Assembly: GCF_014201415.1 (NCBI RefSeq)
Contig: NZ_JACHEH010000002.1
Span: forward strand, 496,001-560,000
Length of the DNA stretch: 64,000 bases
From: Chelatococcus composti
GTDB lineage: Bacteria; Pseudomonadota; Alphaproteobacteria; Rhizobiales; Beijerinckiaceae
Direction: 5' to 3'
This document shows, piece by piece, positions 36,088-45,604 of the stretch (position 1 is its first letter; each line of letters starts with the position of its first letter). The translations under genes were made by a program, and so were the position numbers. Below the pieces are notes generated by a model, which saw only the letters and a list, made by a program, of their open reading frames with translations, was not told the origin of the DNA and did not search any database.

Positions 36088-36109
36088 GGGGCGCGGGAAG
36101 CCGCGCCCC
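36088..36109. terminator. Hairpin between convergent channel and amidohydrolase genes
   Basis: A perfect 9 bp stem GGGGCGCGG/CCGCGCCCC with a GAAG loop in the 30 nt between the two stops. No long T-run, but the position fits a shared terminator. Confidence 0.6.
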
Positions 36110-36116
36110 CATAGCT

Positions 36117-37292
36117 TCAGCGCGCGGGCATCGCCGTCTCGACGAGCGTCGCCCAGTAGCCGACGCCGACGGGAATGGCGTCATCGTTGAAGTCGTAGGC
36201 CGGGTGATGGAGGCCGGCGGAATCGCCATTGCCCATGAAGATGAAAGCGCCGGGGCGTGCCTCCAGCATGAAGGAGAAGTCCTCGGCCCCCATGGTCGGC
36301 GGCACGTTCAGGTCCACGGTGCCTGACGCGCCCGCGGCCAGCTTGGCCGCAATGCTCGCGGCGAACTCCGTCTGCGCCTCGTGGTTGCGGGTGACGGGGT
36401 AGCCGCGCTCATACTCGATTGTCGCCGTGGCGCCGAAGGCGCGCGCGACGGTGGTGGCGATCTCCTTGAGGCGCGTCTCGCACAGGTCGCGCAGCTCGGG
36501 CGTCAGCGTGCGGACCGTGCCCAGCAGTTCCGCCGTCTGCGGAATGACGTTGAAGGCTTCGCCCGCCTTGAAGGACGTGACGGAGACGACGGCCGATTCC
36601 AGCGGGTCGGCGTTGCGCGAGACGATGGACTGCAAGGCCGTGACGATGTGAGTCGCGACGAGCAGGGTGTCGATCGTCTCGTTGGGTTTGGCGGCATGGC
36701 CGCCCCTGCCTTCCACATGGATGCGGAACCTGTCTGCGGCCGCCATCACGGGGCCGGGACGCAGCGCGAAGGAGCCGACGGGCAGCCCCGGCATGTTGTG
36801 CATGCCGTAGACCTCCTGCACGCCGAAGCGGTCCATCACCCCGTCATCGATCATGGCCTTGGCGCCGCCGCCACCTTCCTCGGCCGGTTGGAAGAGGAGC
36901 ACGACCGTGCCGTCGAAGTCGCGCGTCTCGGCGAGATAGCGCGCCGCGCCGAGCAGCATGGCGGTGTGGCCGTCGTGGCCGCAGGCGTGCATCTTGCCCG
37001 GCACCTTGGAGCGGTAGGGCAGGTTCGTCTCTTCCTCGATGGGCAGGGCATCCATGTCGGCGCGCAGGGCGATGACCTTGCCCGAGCCGGTGCTGCGCCC
37101 GCGGATGACGCCGACGACACCCGTGCGGCCGATGCCGGTCACGACCTCGTCACAGCCGAAGGAGGTCAGCTTCTCGGCGACGATGCCGGCAGTGCGATGC
37201 ACGTCGTAGAGCAGCTCCGGGTTGCTGTGGAAGTCGCGGCGCCAGGCGGTGATCTCCTCCTTGAGCGCGGCGATGCGGTCAGTGTTCGGCAT
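36117..37292 (-). CDS. M20-family amidohydrolase (hippurate/N-acyl amino acid hydrolase type)
   Basis: 391 aa zinc-dependent hydrolase of the M20D group. Metal-binding motifs are LRADMDALPIEE, HACGHDGHTAMLLGAA, FQPAEEGGGGAKAM and the C-terminal His in GLHHPAYDFNDDAIPVG. It probably removes acyl groups from amino acids or dipeptides. The start at 37292 gives MPNTDRIAALKEEITAWRRD, as in homologues, though the ribosome binding site is weak. It is divergent from the peptide-type ABC importer, which suggests that its substrate enters through that importer. Confidence 0.93.
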   Translation of the reverse strand: MPNTDRIAALKEEITAWRRDFHSNPELLYDVHRTAGIVAEKLTSFGCDEVVTGIGRTGVVGVIRGRSTGSGKVIALRADMDALPIEEETNLPYRSKVPGKMHACGHDGHTAMLLGAARYLAETRDFDGTVVLLFQPAEEGGGGAKAMIDDGVMDRFGVQEVYGMHNMPGLPVGSFALRPGPVMAAADRFRIHVEGRGGHAAKPNETIDTLLVATHIVTALQSIVSRNADPLESAVVSVTSFKAGEAFNVIPQTAELLGTVRTLTPELRDLCETRLKEIATTVARAFGATATIEYERGYPVTRNHEAQTEFAASIAAKLAAGASGTVDLNVPPTMGAEDFSFMLEARPGAFIFMGNGDSAGLHHPAYDFNDDAIPVGVGYWATLVETAMPAR

Positions 37293-37573
37293 GGAAGAAC
37301 GGCCCCTCGTGGATTGTTCGCGCCCGGACGGGTGCGCTTTGGCCAGCAAAACGAAGCTGCCCGGTGAGGTCAACCACGCTGCGCGCATGGCCACAGAAGG
37401 CGGTCTTTCGCGCGCGCATGCGCCGCCCGGGCGAAGCGGAATGGCCACTAGACCGCTGCCGCAGACACTGTCTATTGTTCGCATCGGAGCCGACCGAAAC
37501 GGCCGGCGGCGCGTCCGCCACCCATTTCGAGCCAATACCCGCACCAAGACGGGCCGTTCCAGAGAGGATCACC

Positions 37574-39169
37574 ATGCTGAAATTCGTCAGGGGGGTTGCA
37601 GTTGCATCCTTCGCCGGCTTGCTGCTGGCGGGCACGCCGCTGCAGGCCAAGACGCTGCGTTTCGCCTTCCAGGGCGACTACAAGTCGCTTGACCCCTACA
37701 CGCTCAACGAGACCTTCACCCTCGGCATGCACGCCGCAGTCTATGAGGGCCTCACCAAGCGCGATCCTGAGCTCAAGATCATTCCGGGCCTCGCGGAACG
37801 CTGGGAGGTGCTGGACGGCGGCAAGCGCTGGCGCTTCTACCTGCGCAAGGGTGTGAAATTCCACAACGGCAACGACTTCAACGCCGATGACGTGCTGTTC
37901 TCGGCTGACCGCGTGCGCGCTGACGGGTCCGACCTGAAGACCCGTGTCCCGGCCGAGGCGAAGTTCGTCAAGGTGGACGACTACACGGTCGACGTGGAGC
38001 TGCCCGCTCCCAACCCGATCCTGCATTACGAGTGGGATACGTGGTACATCATGGACAAGGAGTGGTCGGAGGAGCACGGCGCCGCCAAGCCGACGCCCGC
38101 GGCCGCGACGACGCCGAGCTACGCCGCCCTCAACGCCAACGGCACCGGCCCCTTCATCGTGGAGAGCCACCAGCCCGGCGTGAAGACCGTCTGGAAGCCC
38201 AATCCCAACTGGTGGGATACGCCCAAGCACAACCTGACCGAGGCCATCTTCACGCCGATCGCGTCCGACGCCACGCGCGTCGCGGCCCTCCTGTCCGGCG
38301 AGGTGGACTGGATTGACCCCGTCCCGCTGCAGGACGTCGACCGCGTCAACGCGAGCCCCAATGCCCGCGTCCTTCAGGGGCCGGAGCTGCGCACCATCTT
38401 CCTCGGCTTCGACCAGTACCGCGACGAGCTGCTCTACTCCAACGTGAAGGGCAAGAACCCCTTCAAGGACAAGCGCGTGCGCCAGGCCGTCTACCAGGCC
38501 ATCGACATCGAGGCCATCCGGGACAAGGTGATGCGCGGGGCCGCGACCCCCAGCGCGCTGATGATCTCCCCGCTGCTGTTCGACCTTGCGGGTGACTTCA
38601 AGCGTCCGCCCTTCGACCCCGAAGGGGCCAAGAAGCTCCTCGCCGAGGCCGGCTATCCCGACGGCTTCGAGGTCGGCATGGACTGCCCCAACGATCGCTA
38701 CGTCAATGACGAGCGCATCTGCCAGGCGGTCGTCGGCATGCTGGCGCGCATCGGCATCAAGGTGAACCTCAACGCCCAGCCCAAGGCCAAGTATTTCGCC
38801 AAGGTGCTCGCCGCCGGCGGCTACGACACGTCCTTCTACCTGCTGGGCTGGACGCCGGGCTCCTTCGATTCTTACAACATCCTGGCCAACATGTACGGCT
38901 GCCGCGACGAGAAGGGGAACGGCGGCAACAACAACCTCGGCAACTACTGCAATCCGAAGATGGAGGAGCTGATGAAGCAGGTCCTCGTCGAAACGGATAC
39001 GGCCAAGCGCAACGAGCTCATCAAGCAGGCCTACATCCTGGGCCAGGAGGAGGACTGGGGCTACGTGCCGCTGCACCAGCAGGCGCTCGCCTGGGGCGTC
39101 GCCAAGAACACCCACGTGGTGCAGCGCGCCGACAACCAGTTTCTCTTCTACTGGGTGACGAAGGATTGA
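37574..39169 (+). CDS. ABC importer solute-binding protein, peptide/opine/nickel family 5
   Basis: 531 aa periplasmic protein. Signal peptide of about 25 residues (MLKFVRGVAVASFAGLLLAG, cleavage near LQA-KT). SBP_bac_5 features: PGLAERWEVLDGGKRWRFYL, RKGVKFHNGNDFNADDVLFS and VRQAVYQAIDIEAIRD. The cluster 5 fold binds di-/oligopeptides or similar amides. ATG 37574 follows AGAGAGG. It is first of five genes encoding a full importer and is followed by an intra-operon hairpin. Confidence 0.94.
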   Translation: MLKFVRGVAVASFAGLLLAGTPLQAKTLRFAFQGDYKSLDPYTLNETFTLGMHAAVYEGLTKRDPELKIIPGLAERWEVLDGGKRWRFYLRKGVKFHNGNDFNADDVLFSADRVRADGSDLKTRVPAEAKFVKVDDYTVDVELPAPNPILHYEWDTWYIMDKEWSEEHGAAKPTPAAATTPSYAALNANGTGPFIVESHQPGVKTVWKPNPNWWDTPKHNLTEAIFTPIASDATRVAALLSGEVDWIDPVPLQDVDRVNASPNARVLQGPELRTIFLGFDQYRDELLYSNVKGKNPFKDKRVRQAVYQAIDIEAIRDKVMRGAATPSALMISPLLFDLAGDFKRPPFDPEGAKKLLAEAGYPDGFEVGMDCPNDRYVNDERICQAVVGMLARIGIKVNLNAQPKAKYFAKVLAAGGYDTSFYLLGWTPGSFDSYNILANMYGCRDEKGNGGNNNLGNYCNPKMEELMKQVLVETDTAKRNELIKQAYILGQEEDWGYVPLHQQALAWGVAKNTHVVQRADNQFLFYWVTKD

Positions 39170-39239
39170 GTTGACTGCGAGGGCCAGGCGCCAGCCGCGG
39201 CCCTCTCTTGTGGCGAACCGCTCTTTCCCGCGAGGGATG

Positions 39240-39264
39240 CCGTGCCCGGCAGGACCGGGCACGG
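39240..39264 (+). repeat. Intra-operon hairpin after the binding-protein gene
   Basis: A perfect 10 bp stem CCGTGCCCGG/CCGGGCACGG with a CAGGA loop in the 191 nt gap between the solute-binding protein and first permease genes. There is no T-run. It probably protects the upstream mRNA or partly terminates, raising binding-protein yield above that of the permeases. Confidence 0.7.
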
Positions 39265-39360
39265 AAGAGGGCGGACTGTCTGGCCGGCCATCGCCGGCGC
39301 CGGAGCGGTGCCCTGCATCGGCGGGTGCAGGCCGCCGTCGCCCAACACAAAGAGCCTTTC

Positions 39361-40341
39361 ATGCTTGCCTTCATCATCCGCCGCCTCGTCCAGTCCATCG
39401 GCGTCCTGCTGGCGGTGGCCTTCATCGCCTTCGCGATGTTCCGTTTCGTTGGCGATCCGGTGAACCAGATCGTCAGTATCGAGGCCTCCCCCGAGGAGCG
39501 GGCGCAGATTCGCGAAAGCCTCGGCCTCAACGACCCTTTCGTGGTGCAGTTCGCACGCTATGTCGGGCGGGCGGCGCAGCTCGACTTCGGCATCTCCTAC
39601 CAGTTCCGCCAGCCGGTGACGAAGCTGCTCGGGGAGCGCATGCCGGCGACGCTCGAGCTTGCCTTCGTTTCTGCCGTCTTCGCGCTCGTCGTCGGCATTC
39701 CCATGGGCGTCTACACGGCGCTCAGGCGTGACAGCTGGCTCGCCAAACTGTTCCAGGCAGTATCGCTCGTCGGCGTCAGCCTGCCGACCTTTCTCATCGG
39801 CATCCTGCTCATCTACGTCTTCGCCGTCACACTCGGCTGGCTGCCGTCCTTCGGCCGCGGCGAGGTGGTGCGGATCGGCGACTGGTGGACGACGGGCTTC
39901 CTCACCGCATCGGGCCTGCGGGCGCTCATCCTGCCGTCGATCACCCTCGGCATGTTCCAGATGACGCTGATCATGCGGCTGGTGCGGGCCGAGATGCTCG
40001 AGGTGCTGCGCACCGACTACATCAAGTTCGCCCGCGCCCGCGGGCTGACGCGCCGGGCCATCAACTTCGGCCATGCGCTCAAGAACACCCTGGTGCCCGT
40101 CATCACCATTACCGGCCTGCAGCTTGGCTCCATTATCGCCTTCGCCATCATCACCGAGACGGTGTTCCAGTGGCCGGGCATGGGCGTGCTGTTCCTGCAG
40201 GCGGTGCAGAACGTCGACATTCCCATCATGGCCGCCTACCTGCTGCTGATCGCCTTCCTCTTCGTCGTCATCAACCTTGCCGTTGACCTTCTCTACGCGG
40301 TCGTCGATCCGCGCCTCAAGGTCTCGGTCCGCGCCGCGTGA
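39361..40341 (+). CDS. ABC importer permease, DppB type
   Basis: 326 aa inner-membrane permease. It begins MLAFIIRRLVQSIGVLLAVAFIAF, typical of DppB/OppB, has about six membrane segments, and carries the EAA loop TDYIKFARARGLTRRAINFGHALKN that docks with the ATPase. The ribosome binding site is weak (AAAGAG). An in-frame extension upstream to 39208 has no homology. The stop overlaps a possible GTG of the next gene. Confidence 0.94.
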   Translation: MLAFIIRRLVQSIGVLLAVAFIAFAMFRFVGDPVNQIVSIEASPEERAQIRESLGLNDPFVVQFARYVGRAAQLDFGISYQFRQPVTKLLGERMPATLELAFVSAVFALVVGIPMGVYTALRRDSWLAKLFQAVSLVGVSLPTFLIGILLIYVFAVTLGWLPSFGRGEVVRIGDWWTTGFLTASGLRALILPSITLGMFQMTLIMRLVRAEMLEVLRTDYIKFARARGLTRRAINFGHALKNTLVPVITITGLQLGSIIAFAIITETVFQWPGMGVLFLQAVQNVDIPIMAAYLLLIAFLFVVINLAVDLLYAVVDPRLKVSVRAA

Positions 40342-40349
40342 GGAACGAG

Positions 40350-41321
40350 ATGTCCGACGCCATGCAGGACAGGACGGAACCGCCCGCGCAGGCGGAGGCG
40401 GCACCTGCGCCCGGCTGGTTCGCGCGCATGATGGATCACGATCTCATGGCGAGCTTCCTCGCCTCGCGTGTTACGGTGCTTGCCGCCGTCGTCACGCTCG
40501 TGCTCGTGGTTCTTGCGCTGTTCGCGCCGCTGATCGCGCCCTACAATCCCTTCGACCCGGCGGAGGTCTTCCTCATCGATTCCCTCACCCCGCCGCGCTG
40601 GCAAGCAGGGGGCGATCCACGCTTCCTCCTCGGCACGGACGACCAGGGGCGCGACCTCTTCTCCGCCATCCTCTACGGGCTGCGCGTGTCGCTCATCATC
40701 GGCGTGCTCGGCGTGATGATGGCGGCCGCCATCGGCATCACGCTCGGTCTCGTCGCCGGCTACGTCGGCGGGCGGGTCGATGCGGTGATCATGCGCATCG
40801 CCGACGTGCAACTCACCTTCCCCGCCATCCTCATCGCGCTCCTGGTGGACGGAGTGGTGCATGCGCTGCTCAAGGGGGCGAGCCGGGAGGACACGGCGTT
40901 CGGCGTGCTCGTCGTCTCTATCGGCCTGTCGTTCTGGGTGCAGTACGCGCGCACCGTCCGCGGCTCGACGCTCGTGGAGAAGCACAAGGACTACATCCAG
41001 GCGGCGCGGCTCGTGGGCCTGTCACCCGTCGTCATCATGGCGCGGCACGTGCTGCCCAACGTCATCGGGCCGGTGCTTGTCATCCTCACCATCAACCTGG
41101 GCCTTGCCGTCATCACCGAGGCGACCCTCTCCTTCCTCGGGGTGGGCCTGCCGCCGACGCAGCCCTCGCTCGGCACCCTCATCCGCATCGGCAACGACTA
41201 TCTCTTCTCCGGAGAATGGTGGATCGTCGCCTTCCCCGGCCTGACGCTCGCGGCCCTGGTCCTCGCCGTCAACCTGCTCGGCGACTGGCTGCGCGATGCC
41301 CTGAATCCGAAGCTCAGATGA
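40350..41321 (+). CDS. ABC importer permease, DppC type
   Basis: 323 aa second permease. It has the OppC N-terminal segment and about six membrane helices. Motifs: FLLGTDDQGRDLFSAILYGLRVSL (DppC signature) and the EAA loop HKDYIQAARLVGLSPVVIMARHVLPN. I prefer ATG 40350, which has AGGA 5 nt upstream. GTG 40338, overlapping the previous stop, is the alternative. The stop overlaps the next ATG (ATGA). Confidence 0.93.
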   Translation: MSDAMQDRTEPPAQAEAAPAPGWFARMMDHDLMASFLASRVTVLAAVVTLVLVVLALFAPLIAPYNPFDPAEVFLIDSLTPPRWQAGGDPRFLLGTDDQGRDLFSAILYGLRVSLIIGVLGVMMAAAIGITLGLVAGYVGGRVDAVIMRIADVQLTFPAILIALLVDGVVHALLKGASREDTAFGVLVVSIGLSFWVQYARTVRGSTLVEKHKDYIQAARLVGLSPVVIMARHVLPNVIGPVLVILTINLGLAVITEATLSFLGVGLPPTQPSLGTLIRIGNDYLFSGEWWIVAFPGLTLAALVLAVNLLGDWLRDALNPKLR

Positions 41322-42304
41322 CCCAGCCTGTCCTTTCCGTCCGCGACCTCAAGGTCGAGTTCGTCACCCGCCGCGGCGTGCTCAAGGCCATCGACGGCGT
41401 CTCCTTCGACATCGCGCCGGGCGAGGTGCTCGGCGTCGTCGGCGAGTCGGGCGCCGGCAAGTCCGTCACCGGCTCGGCCGTCATCGGGCTCATCGAGCCG
41501 CCGGGCCGCATCGCCGGGGGCGAGATCCGCCTGAAGGGCGAGCGGATCGACAACCTGCCGCCCGAAGCGATGCGCCGCATCCGCGGCAAGCGCATCGGCA
41601 TGATCTTTCAGGACCCGCTGACGAGCCTCAATCCGCTCTACACGGTGGGCGAGCAGCTCGTGGAAACCATCAGGACGCACCTGCCCCTGTCCGCCGGGCA
41701 GGCCCGCAGGCGCGCCATCGACCTCCTCGCCGAGGTGGGCATCCCGGCGCCCGAGCGGCGCATCGACGGCTATCCGCACGAATTCTCCGGCGGCATGCGC
41801 CAGCGCGTCGTGATCGCGCTCGCCCTGTGTGCCGAGCCGGAACTCGTCATCGCCGACGAGCCGACGACGGCGCTCGACGTTTCCGTGCAGGCGCAAATCA
41901 TCACCCTCATCAAGCGCCTTTGCGCCGAGCGCGGCACCGCCGTGATGCTCGTCACCCACGATATGGGCGTCATTGCCGAGACAGCCGACCGGGTGGCGGT
42001 GATGTACTCGGGCCGGATCGCCGAGATCGGCCCGGTGCGGGACGTGGTCAAGCGGCCGCTGCACCCCTATGCGGTGGGCCTGATGGGGGCCATTCCCTCT
42101 CTCGAGGGGCAAGCCGACCGGCTGGTGCAGATCCGGGGCTCCATGCCGCGCCTCTCGGCCATTCCGCCAGGCTGCGCCTTCCACCCGCGCTGCGAGCGGG
42201 CTTTTGCCCGCTGCTCGGTCGACCGGCCGTCTCCCCTCGACCGCGACGGGCGCAAGGTCGCCTGCCATCTCTATGACGAGGCGCAAGCGGAGGCAGCGTC
42301 ATGA
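41318..42304 (+). CDS. ABC importer ATPase, DppD type
   Basis: 328 aa. Walker [15 protein letters not shown]-loop [11 protein letters not shown], signature [15 protein letters not shown], Walker [18 protein letters not shown] and switch His VTHDMG. The C-terminal oligopeptide extension has the cysteine pattern [16 protein letters not shown] ... VACHL, which in some family members binds an iron-sulfur cluster. ATGA overlaps occur at both ends, so it is tightly coupled with its neighbours. Confidence 0.95.
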   Translation: MTQPVLSVRDLKVEFVTRRGVLKAIDGVSFDIAPGEVLGVVGESGAGKSVTGSAVIGLIEPPGRIAGGEIRLKGERIDNLPPEAMRRIRGKRIGMIFQDPLTSLNPLYTVGEQLVETIRTHLPLSAGQARRRAIDLLAEVGIPAPERRIDGYPHEFSGGMRQRVVIALALCAEPELVIADEPTTALDVSVQAQIITLIKRLCAERGTAVMLVTHDMGVIAETADRVAVMYSGRIAEIGPVRDVVKRPLHPYAVGLMGAIPSLEGQADRLVQIRGSMPRLSAIPPGCAFHPRCERAFARCSVDRPSPLDRDGRKVACHLYDEAQAEAAS

Positions 42305-43296
42305 GCGAGCTCCCCTTCGTCGAGGTGCGCCGCCTGAGGCGCGTCTTCGATGTGTCCAAGCCCTGGCTCAACCGCATGCTGGAGCGGGAGCAGAAGCAGT
42401 ACCTGACGGCGGTGGACGACGTGAGCTTCACCATCCGCCGCGGCGAGACCTTCGCCCTCGTCGGTGAATCGGGCTCGGGCAAGTCCACCGTGGCGCGCAT
42501 GGTCGTGGGCCTCCTGCCGCCGTCGGCCGGTGAGGTCGTCATTGACGGGGTGCCGATCAACGACCCCGCCCGGGCGGCGGAGGTGCGGGCCCTGCGCCGG
42601 CGTATCCAGATGATTTTCCAGGACCCCTACGCCAGTCTCAACCCGCGCTGGCGGGTGGAACGCATCATCGCCGAGCCGATCCGGGCCTTCCATCTCAGCG
42701 CCAGCGCCCGCGAGGTGCGCGAGCGGGTGGGCGAGCTTCTGACGCTCGTCGGCCTGCACCCGGCGGACGGCGCCAAGTTCCCGCACGAGTTCTCCGGCGG
42801 ACAGCGCCAGCGCATCGCCATCGCCCGGGCCCTCGCCTCGCAGGCGGAGTTCATCGTCTGCGACGAGCCGACCTCGGCCCTCGACGTGTCGGTGCAGGCG
42901 CAGATCCTCAACCTGATGCGCGACCTGCAGGACCGCTTCGGCCTGACCTATCTCTTCATCAGCCACAATCTGGCGGTGGTGCGCCACATGGCGAGCCGCA
43001 TCGGCGTCATGTACCTTGGCCGCATCGTCGAGATCGGCGGCGGGCGGGAGCTGTTCGTCAAACCGCAGCATCCCTACACACGCATGCTGCTCAACGCCGT
43101 GCCCGACATCGCCATGACGGGCCGGCTGCGCGAGGCGGTGCAGGGCGAGATCCCGAACCCCATCAATCCGCCGTCGGGCTGCACCTTCCACCCGCGCTGC
43201 CCCTTCGTCTTCGATCGCTGCCGGCGCGAGGTGCCCCCGCTCGAGGCGGGCGTCGCCTGCCACGCGGTTGCCGAGGGGCGCATCGCCGCAGCGTGA
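42301..43296 (+). CDS. ABC importer ATPase, DppF type
   Basis: 331 aa second ATPase. Walker [15 protein letters not shown]-loop [12 protein letters not shown], signature [15 protein letters not shown], Walker [18 protein letters not shown] and switch His SHNLAVV. The C-terminal extension has cysteines in [15 protein letters not shown] ... VACHA. The N-terminus ([18 protein letters not shown]) is the usual DppF insertion before the first strand pair. It is last gene of the importer operon. Confidence 0.95.
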   Translation: MSELPFVEVRRLRRVFDVSKPWLNRMLEREQKQYLTAVDDVSFTIRRGETFALVGESGSGKSTVARMVVGLLPPSAGEVVIDGVPINDPARAAEVRALRRRIQMIFQDPYASLNPRWRVERIIAEPIRAFHLSASAREVRERVGELLTLVGLHPADGAKFPHEFSGGQRQRIAIARALASQAEFIVCDEPTSALDVSVQAQILNLMRDLQDRFGLTYLFISHNLAVVRHMASRIGVMYLGRIVEIGGGRELFVKPQHPYTRMLLNAVPDIAMTGRLREAVQGEIPNPINPPSGCTFHPRCPFVFDRCRREVPPLEAGVACHAVAEGRIAAA

Positions 43297-43297
43297 A

Positions 43298-43320
43298 GGC
43301 GCGTCCCTTCAGGACGCGCC
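43298..43320. terminator. Terminator hairpin of the ABC importer operon
   Basis: A perfect 9 bp stem GGCGCGTCC/GGACGCGCC with a CTTCA loop, starting 2 nt after the DppF stop. Its right arm lies within the last codons of the convergent membrane-protein gene. Confidence 0.65.
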
Positions 43321-44526
43321 GAGGCGGCCGAAGAGCCGGACCTTGGGCCGCGTCGTGCGGAACTGGCCGCGTTCGATGGCGAGGAAGGCGATGACGGCGA
43401 TGCCGAGCAGCGTCAGCCACCAGGCCTGGGAGGTCGCCACGCCCGAGACTGCGACGACGAAGGCCACCGCAAAGGTGGCGATGGCCGCCGGGACGAGCGA
43501 GGCGGTCATGCCGCCGGCGGCCCGGATGGCGAAATAGAGCAGCACCGTCAGTGTCGTCGCACCGACGATGCCAAGGTCGTACCAGATCTCGAAGGGCAGG
43601 GAGAGCGGAGCCTCGCGCGGCACCACGCCGACGAGGCGGCCGCGCAGGCCGGCATCGAGCCCGTGGCCGGTGATGAGGCGCAACGGGTCGTTGCGCACGA
43701 TCTCCGCCCAGGTGCGGATGGACTGCACGGCCGGGCTCGACGTGCCCGCCAGCGCCTTCGCCAGCGGCCGAAGCAGAAAGGGCAGGACGGGCGCGGCAAG
43801 GATCACGGCCGTGACGGCCGCGCGCAGCACGTCCCGGCCGACGAGCGGTCGCCACGAGGTCAGGGCGAACATCGCAGCGCCGATCGCCAGCGCCAACAGC
43901 GGCACGAGGCTGCCACCTGCGATGACAGCGAGCGCGGCCGCTGCAGCGAGCGCCAGCGCGACGAGCCCGTGCCCGCGCGAGACGAGCCAGCCGATCGCCG
44001 GCCACACGAGGACGGACAGCGTGATGAGGCCGCGCTCGAGGCTGGCGAGGTCGACCGCGTCGCGTCCAAGAAAGCCGAGGGCGACGAGAAGGGCGAAGAT
44101 GGCGGCGGCGGCGGCGCCAATGCCGGTGAGATAGAGGTTGGAGGCGCGCATGCGCTCCGGCAGCGCGGCGATGCCGGCGAAGGCCATGGCGGCGGCGCCG
44201 AGGGCGTTAAACAGCTTCTCGAAGGCGGTGTCGGCCTGCGGTGCCCAGGCGATCGAAAGCGTCGCCCAGCCGAGGAGCACCAGCGCCGCAAGACCCGCCG
44301 GCGACAGGAAGGTCCGTCGCAGGCTGCGGTTGAAGCCGCCGTTGGCGCCGTCCATCAGCGCCGCGAGGACCATAAGGACGATGCCGATGGGTACGAGAAC
44401 CACAGCTGCGCGACGAGCCACCAGCGCAGCCACGGGCACGGCGACGAGAAGGGTCGCAAAGCCGATGCGGCGCAGCAGGATGGCAGCGTCGAGCGCCGGA
44501 TCGAGAGCGGGTGAGGGCGAACGCAT
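43309..44526 (-). CDS. O-antigen-ligase-like polytopic membrane protein
   Basis: 405 aa with about 11-12 hydrophobic segments. A soluble loop (about residues 270-310) contains TWAEIVRNDPLRLITGHGLDAGLRG, and an earlier motif is GWATLSIAWAPQ; both resemble the Wzy_C/O-antigen ligase family that joins polysaccharide to lipid. No glycosyltransferases or polysaccharide genes are nearby, so its polymer is unknown. It is the orphan distal gene after the valine operon, 136 nt from mmsB, and convergent with the ABC operon. Confidence 0.72.
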   Translation of the reverse strand: MRSPSPALDPALDAAILLRRIGFATLLVAVPVAALVARRAAVVLVPIGIVLMVLAALMDGANGGFNRSLRRTFLSPAGLAALVLLGWATLSIAWAPQADTAFEKLFNALGAAAMAFAGIAALPERMRASNLYLTGIGAAAAAIFALLVALGFLGRDAVDLASLERGLITLSVLVWPAIGWLVSRGHGLVALALAAAAALAVIAGGSLVPLLALAIGAAMFALTSWRPLVGRDVLRAAVTAVILAAPVLPFLLRPLAKALAGTSSPAVQSIRTWAEIVRNDPLRLITGHGLDAGLRGRLVGVVPREAPLSLPFEIWYDLGIVGATTLTVLLYFAIRAAGGMTASLVPAAIATFAVAFVVAVSGVATSQAWWLTLLGIAVIAFLAIERGQFRTTRPKVRLFGRLGAS

Positions 44527-44662
44527 GGGCCTACGCTTTACCGACCGGCGGGCAGCACCATGCCGCCCGCTATCCCGGCCACGCTAGCGTGACTGTCGCC
44601 GCGGCGCTGTAGGGCGGATGCAACACTTTTCCCCGCGATGCGCCAGGATGGCGGGGCGAGGC

Positions 44663-45565
44663 CTATGCTTTCGTCGACGAAACGCCGGCGAGGCCACGCA
44701 GGAAGTGGATGATGCCCGAAAAATCCTCCCCGCCGTGGCCGGCGCCGGCATAGAGCGCATAGAGCTGGGCAGCTGCCGCGCCGAGGGGTGTCGCCGCTCC
44801 GCTCGCCAGGGCGGCATCCTGCGACAGCCTGAGATCCTTCAGCATCAGCTCGGCCGAGAAGCCGGGCTTGTAGCCGTTGTTGGCCGGGGAGGTCGGCACC
44901 GGCCCCGGCACCGGGCAGTAGGTGGTCAGCGACCAGCACTGGCCGGAGGAGGTGGAGGCGACGTCGAACAGCGCCTGGTGCGACAGGCCGAGCTTCTCGG
45001 CGAGGGCGAAAGCCTCGCACACCCCGATCATCGAGATGCCGAGGATCATGTTGTTGCAGATCTTGGCTGCCTGGCCGTTGCCCGCCGGGCCGCAGTGCAC
45101 GATGCGCTTGCCCATGGCCTCGAGAATGGGCTTCGCCCGCGCGAAGGCACCGTCCGTGCCGCCGGCCATGAAGGTCAGCGTGGCGGCCTGTGCCCCGCCA
45201 ACGCCGCCCGAGACCGGGGCATCGACGGCGTCCATCCCCGCCTCGTGCGCCATGGCGTGGGCGCGCCGGGCGCTCTCGACGTCGATGGTGGAGGAATCGA
45301 TGAAAAGCGTGCCGGCCCTGGCTGCCGGCAGGATCTCCTTCCACACGGCGACGACGTGCTTGCCCGCTGGCAGCATGGTGATGACCACCTCGCTCGCCGC
45401 GACGGCCTCTGCCGCGCTCGCCGCAATGGCGACGCCGTTTGCAGCGGCGGCCTCGCGCGAGGCCGCGACGATGTCGTAGCCATGGACGCGGTGGCCGGCC
45501 TTGACGAGATTGGCGGCCATCGGCCCGCCCATGTGTCCGAGGCCGATGAAGGCGATGGTGGTCAT
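44663..45565 (-). CDS. mmsB: 3-hydroxyisobutyrate dehydrogenase
   Basis: Oxidises 3-hydroxyisobutyrate to methylmalonate semialdehyde with NAD+ in valine breakdown. 300 aa. N-terminal Rossmann motif FIGLGHMGGPMAANLVKAGH, substrate-binding DAPVSGGVGGA, and the catalytic lysine in GNGQAAKICNNMILGI. It is third in the mmsA - acyl-CoA dehydrogenase - mmsB operon, with only 39 nt upstream of it. Confidence 0.95.
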   Translation of the reverse strand: MTTIAFIGLGHMGGPMAANLVKAGHRVHGYDIVAASREAAAANGVAIAASAAEAVAASEVVITMLPAGKHVVAVWKEILPAARAGTLFIDSSTIDVESARRAHAMAHEAGMDAVDAPVSGGVGGAQAATLTFMAGGTDGAFARAKPILEAMGKRIVHCGPAGNGQAAKICNNMILGISMIGVCEAFALAEKLGLSHQALFDVASTSSGQCWSLTTYCPVPGPVPTSPANNGYKPGFSAELMLKDLRLSQDAALASGAATPLGAAAAQLYALYAGAGHGGEDFSGIIHFLRGLAGVSSTKA

Positions 45566-45604
45566 GGTCTCCTCCCCCCGCCCGCCTTTCCGGTGGGCTT
45601 GTCG

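Noticed and set aside
44527-44662. Additional gene or promoter between the O-antigen-ligase-like gene and mmsB
   Set aside because: 136 nt with no ORF, terminator or promoter that could be supported.
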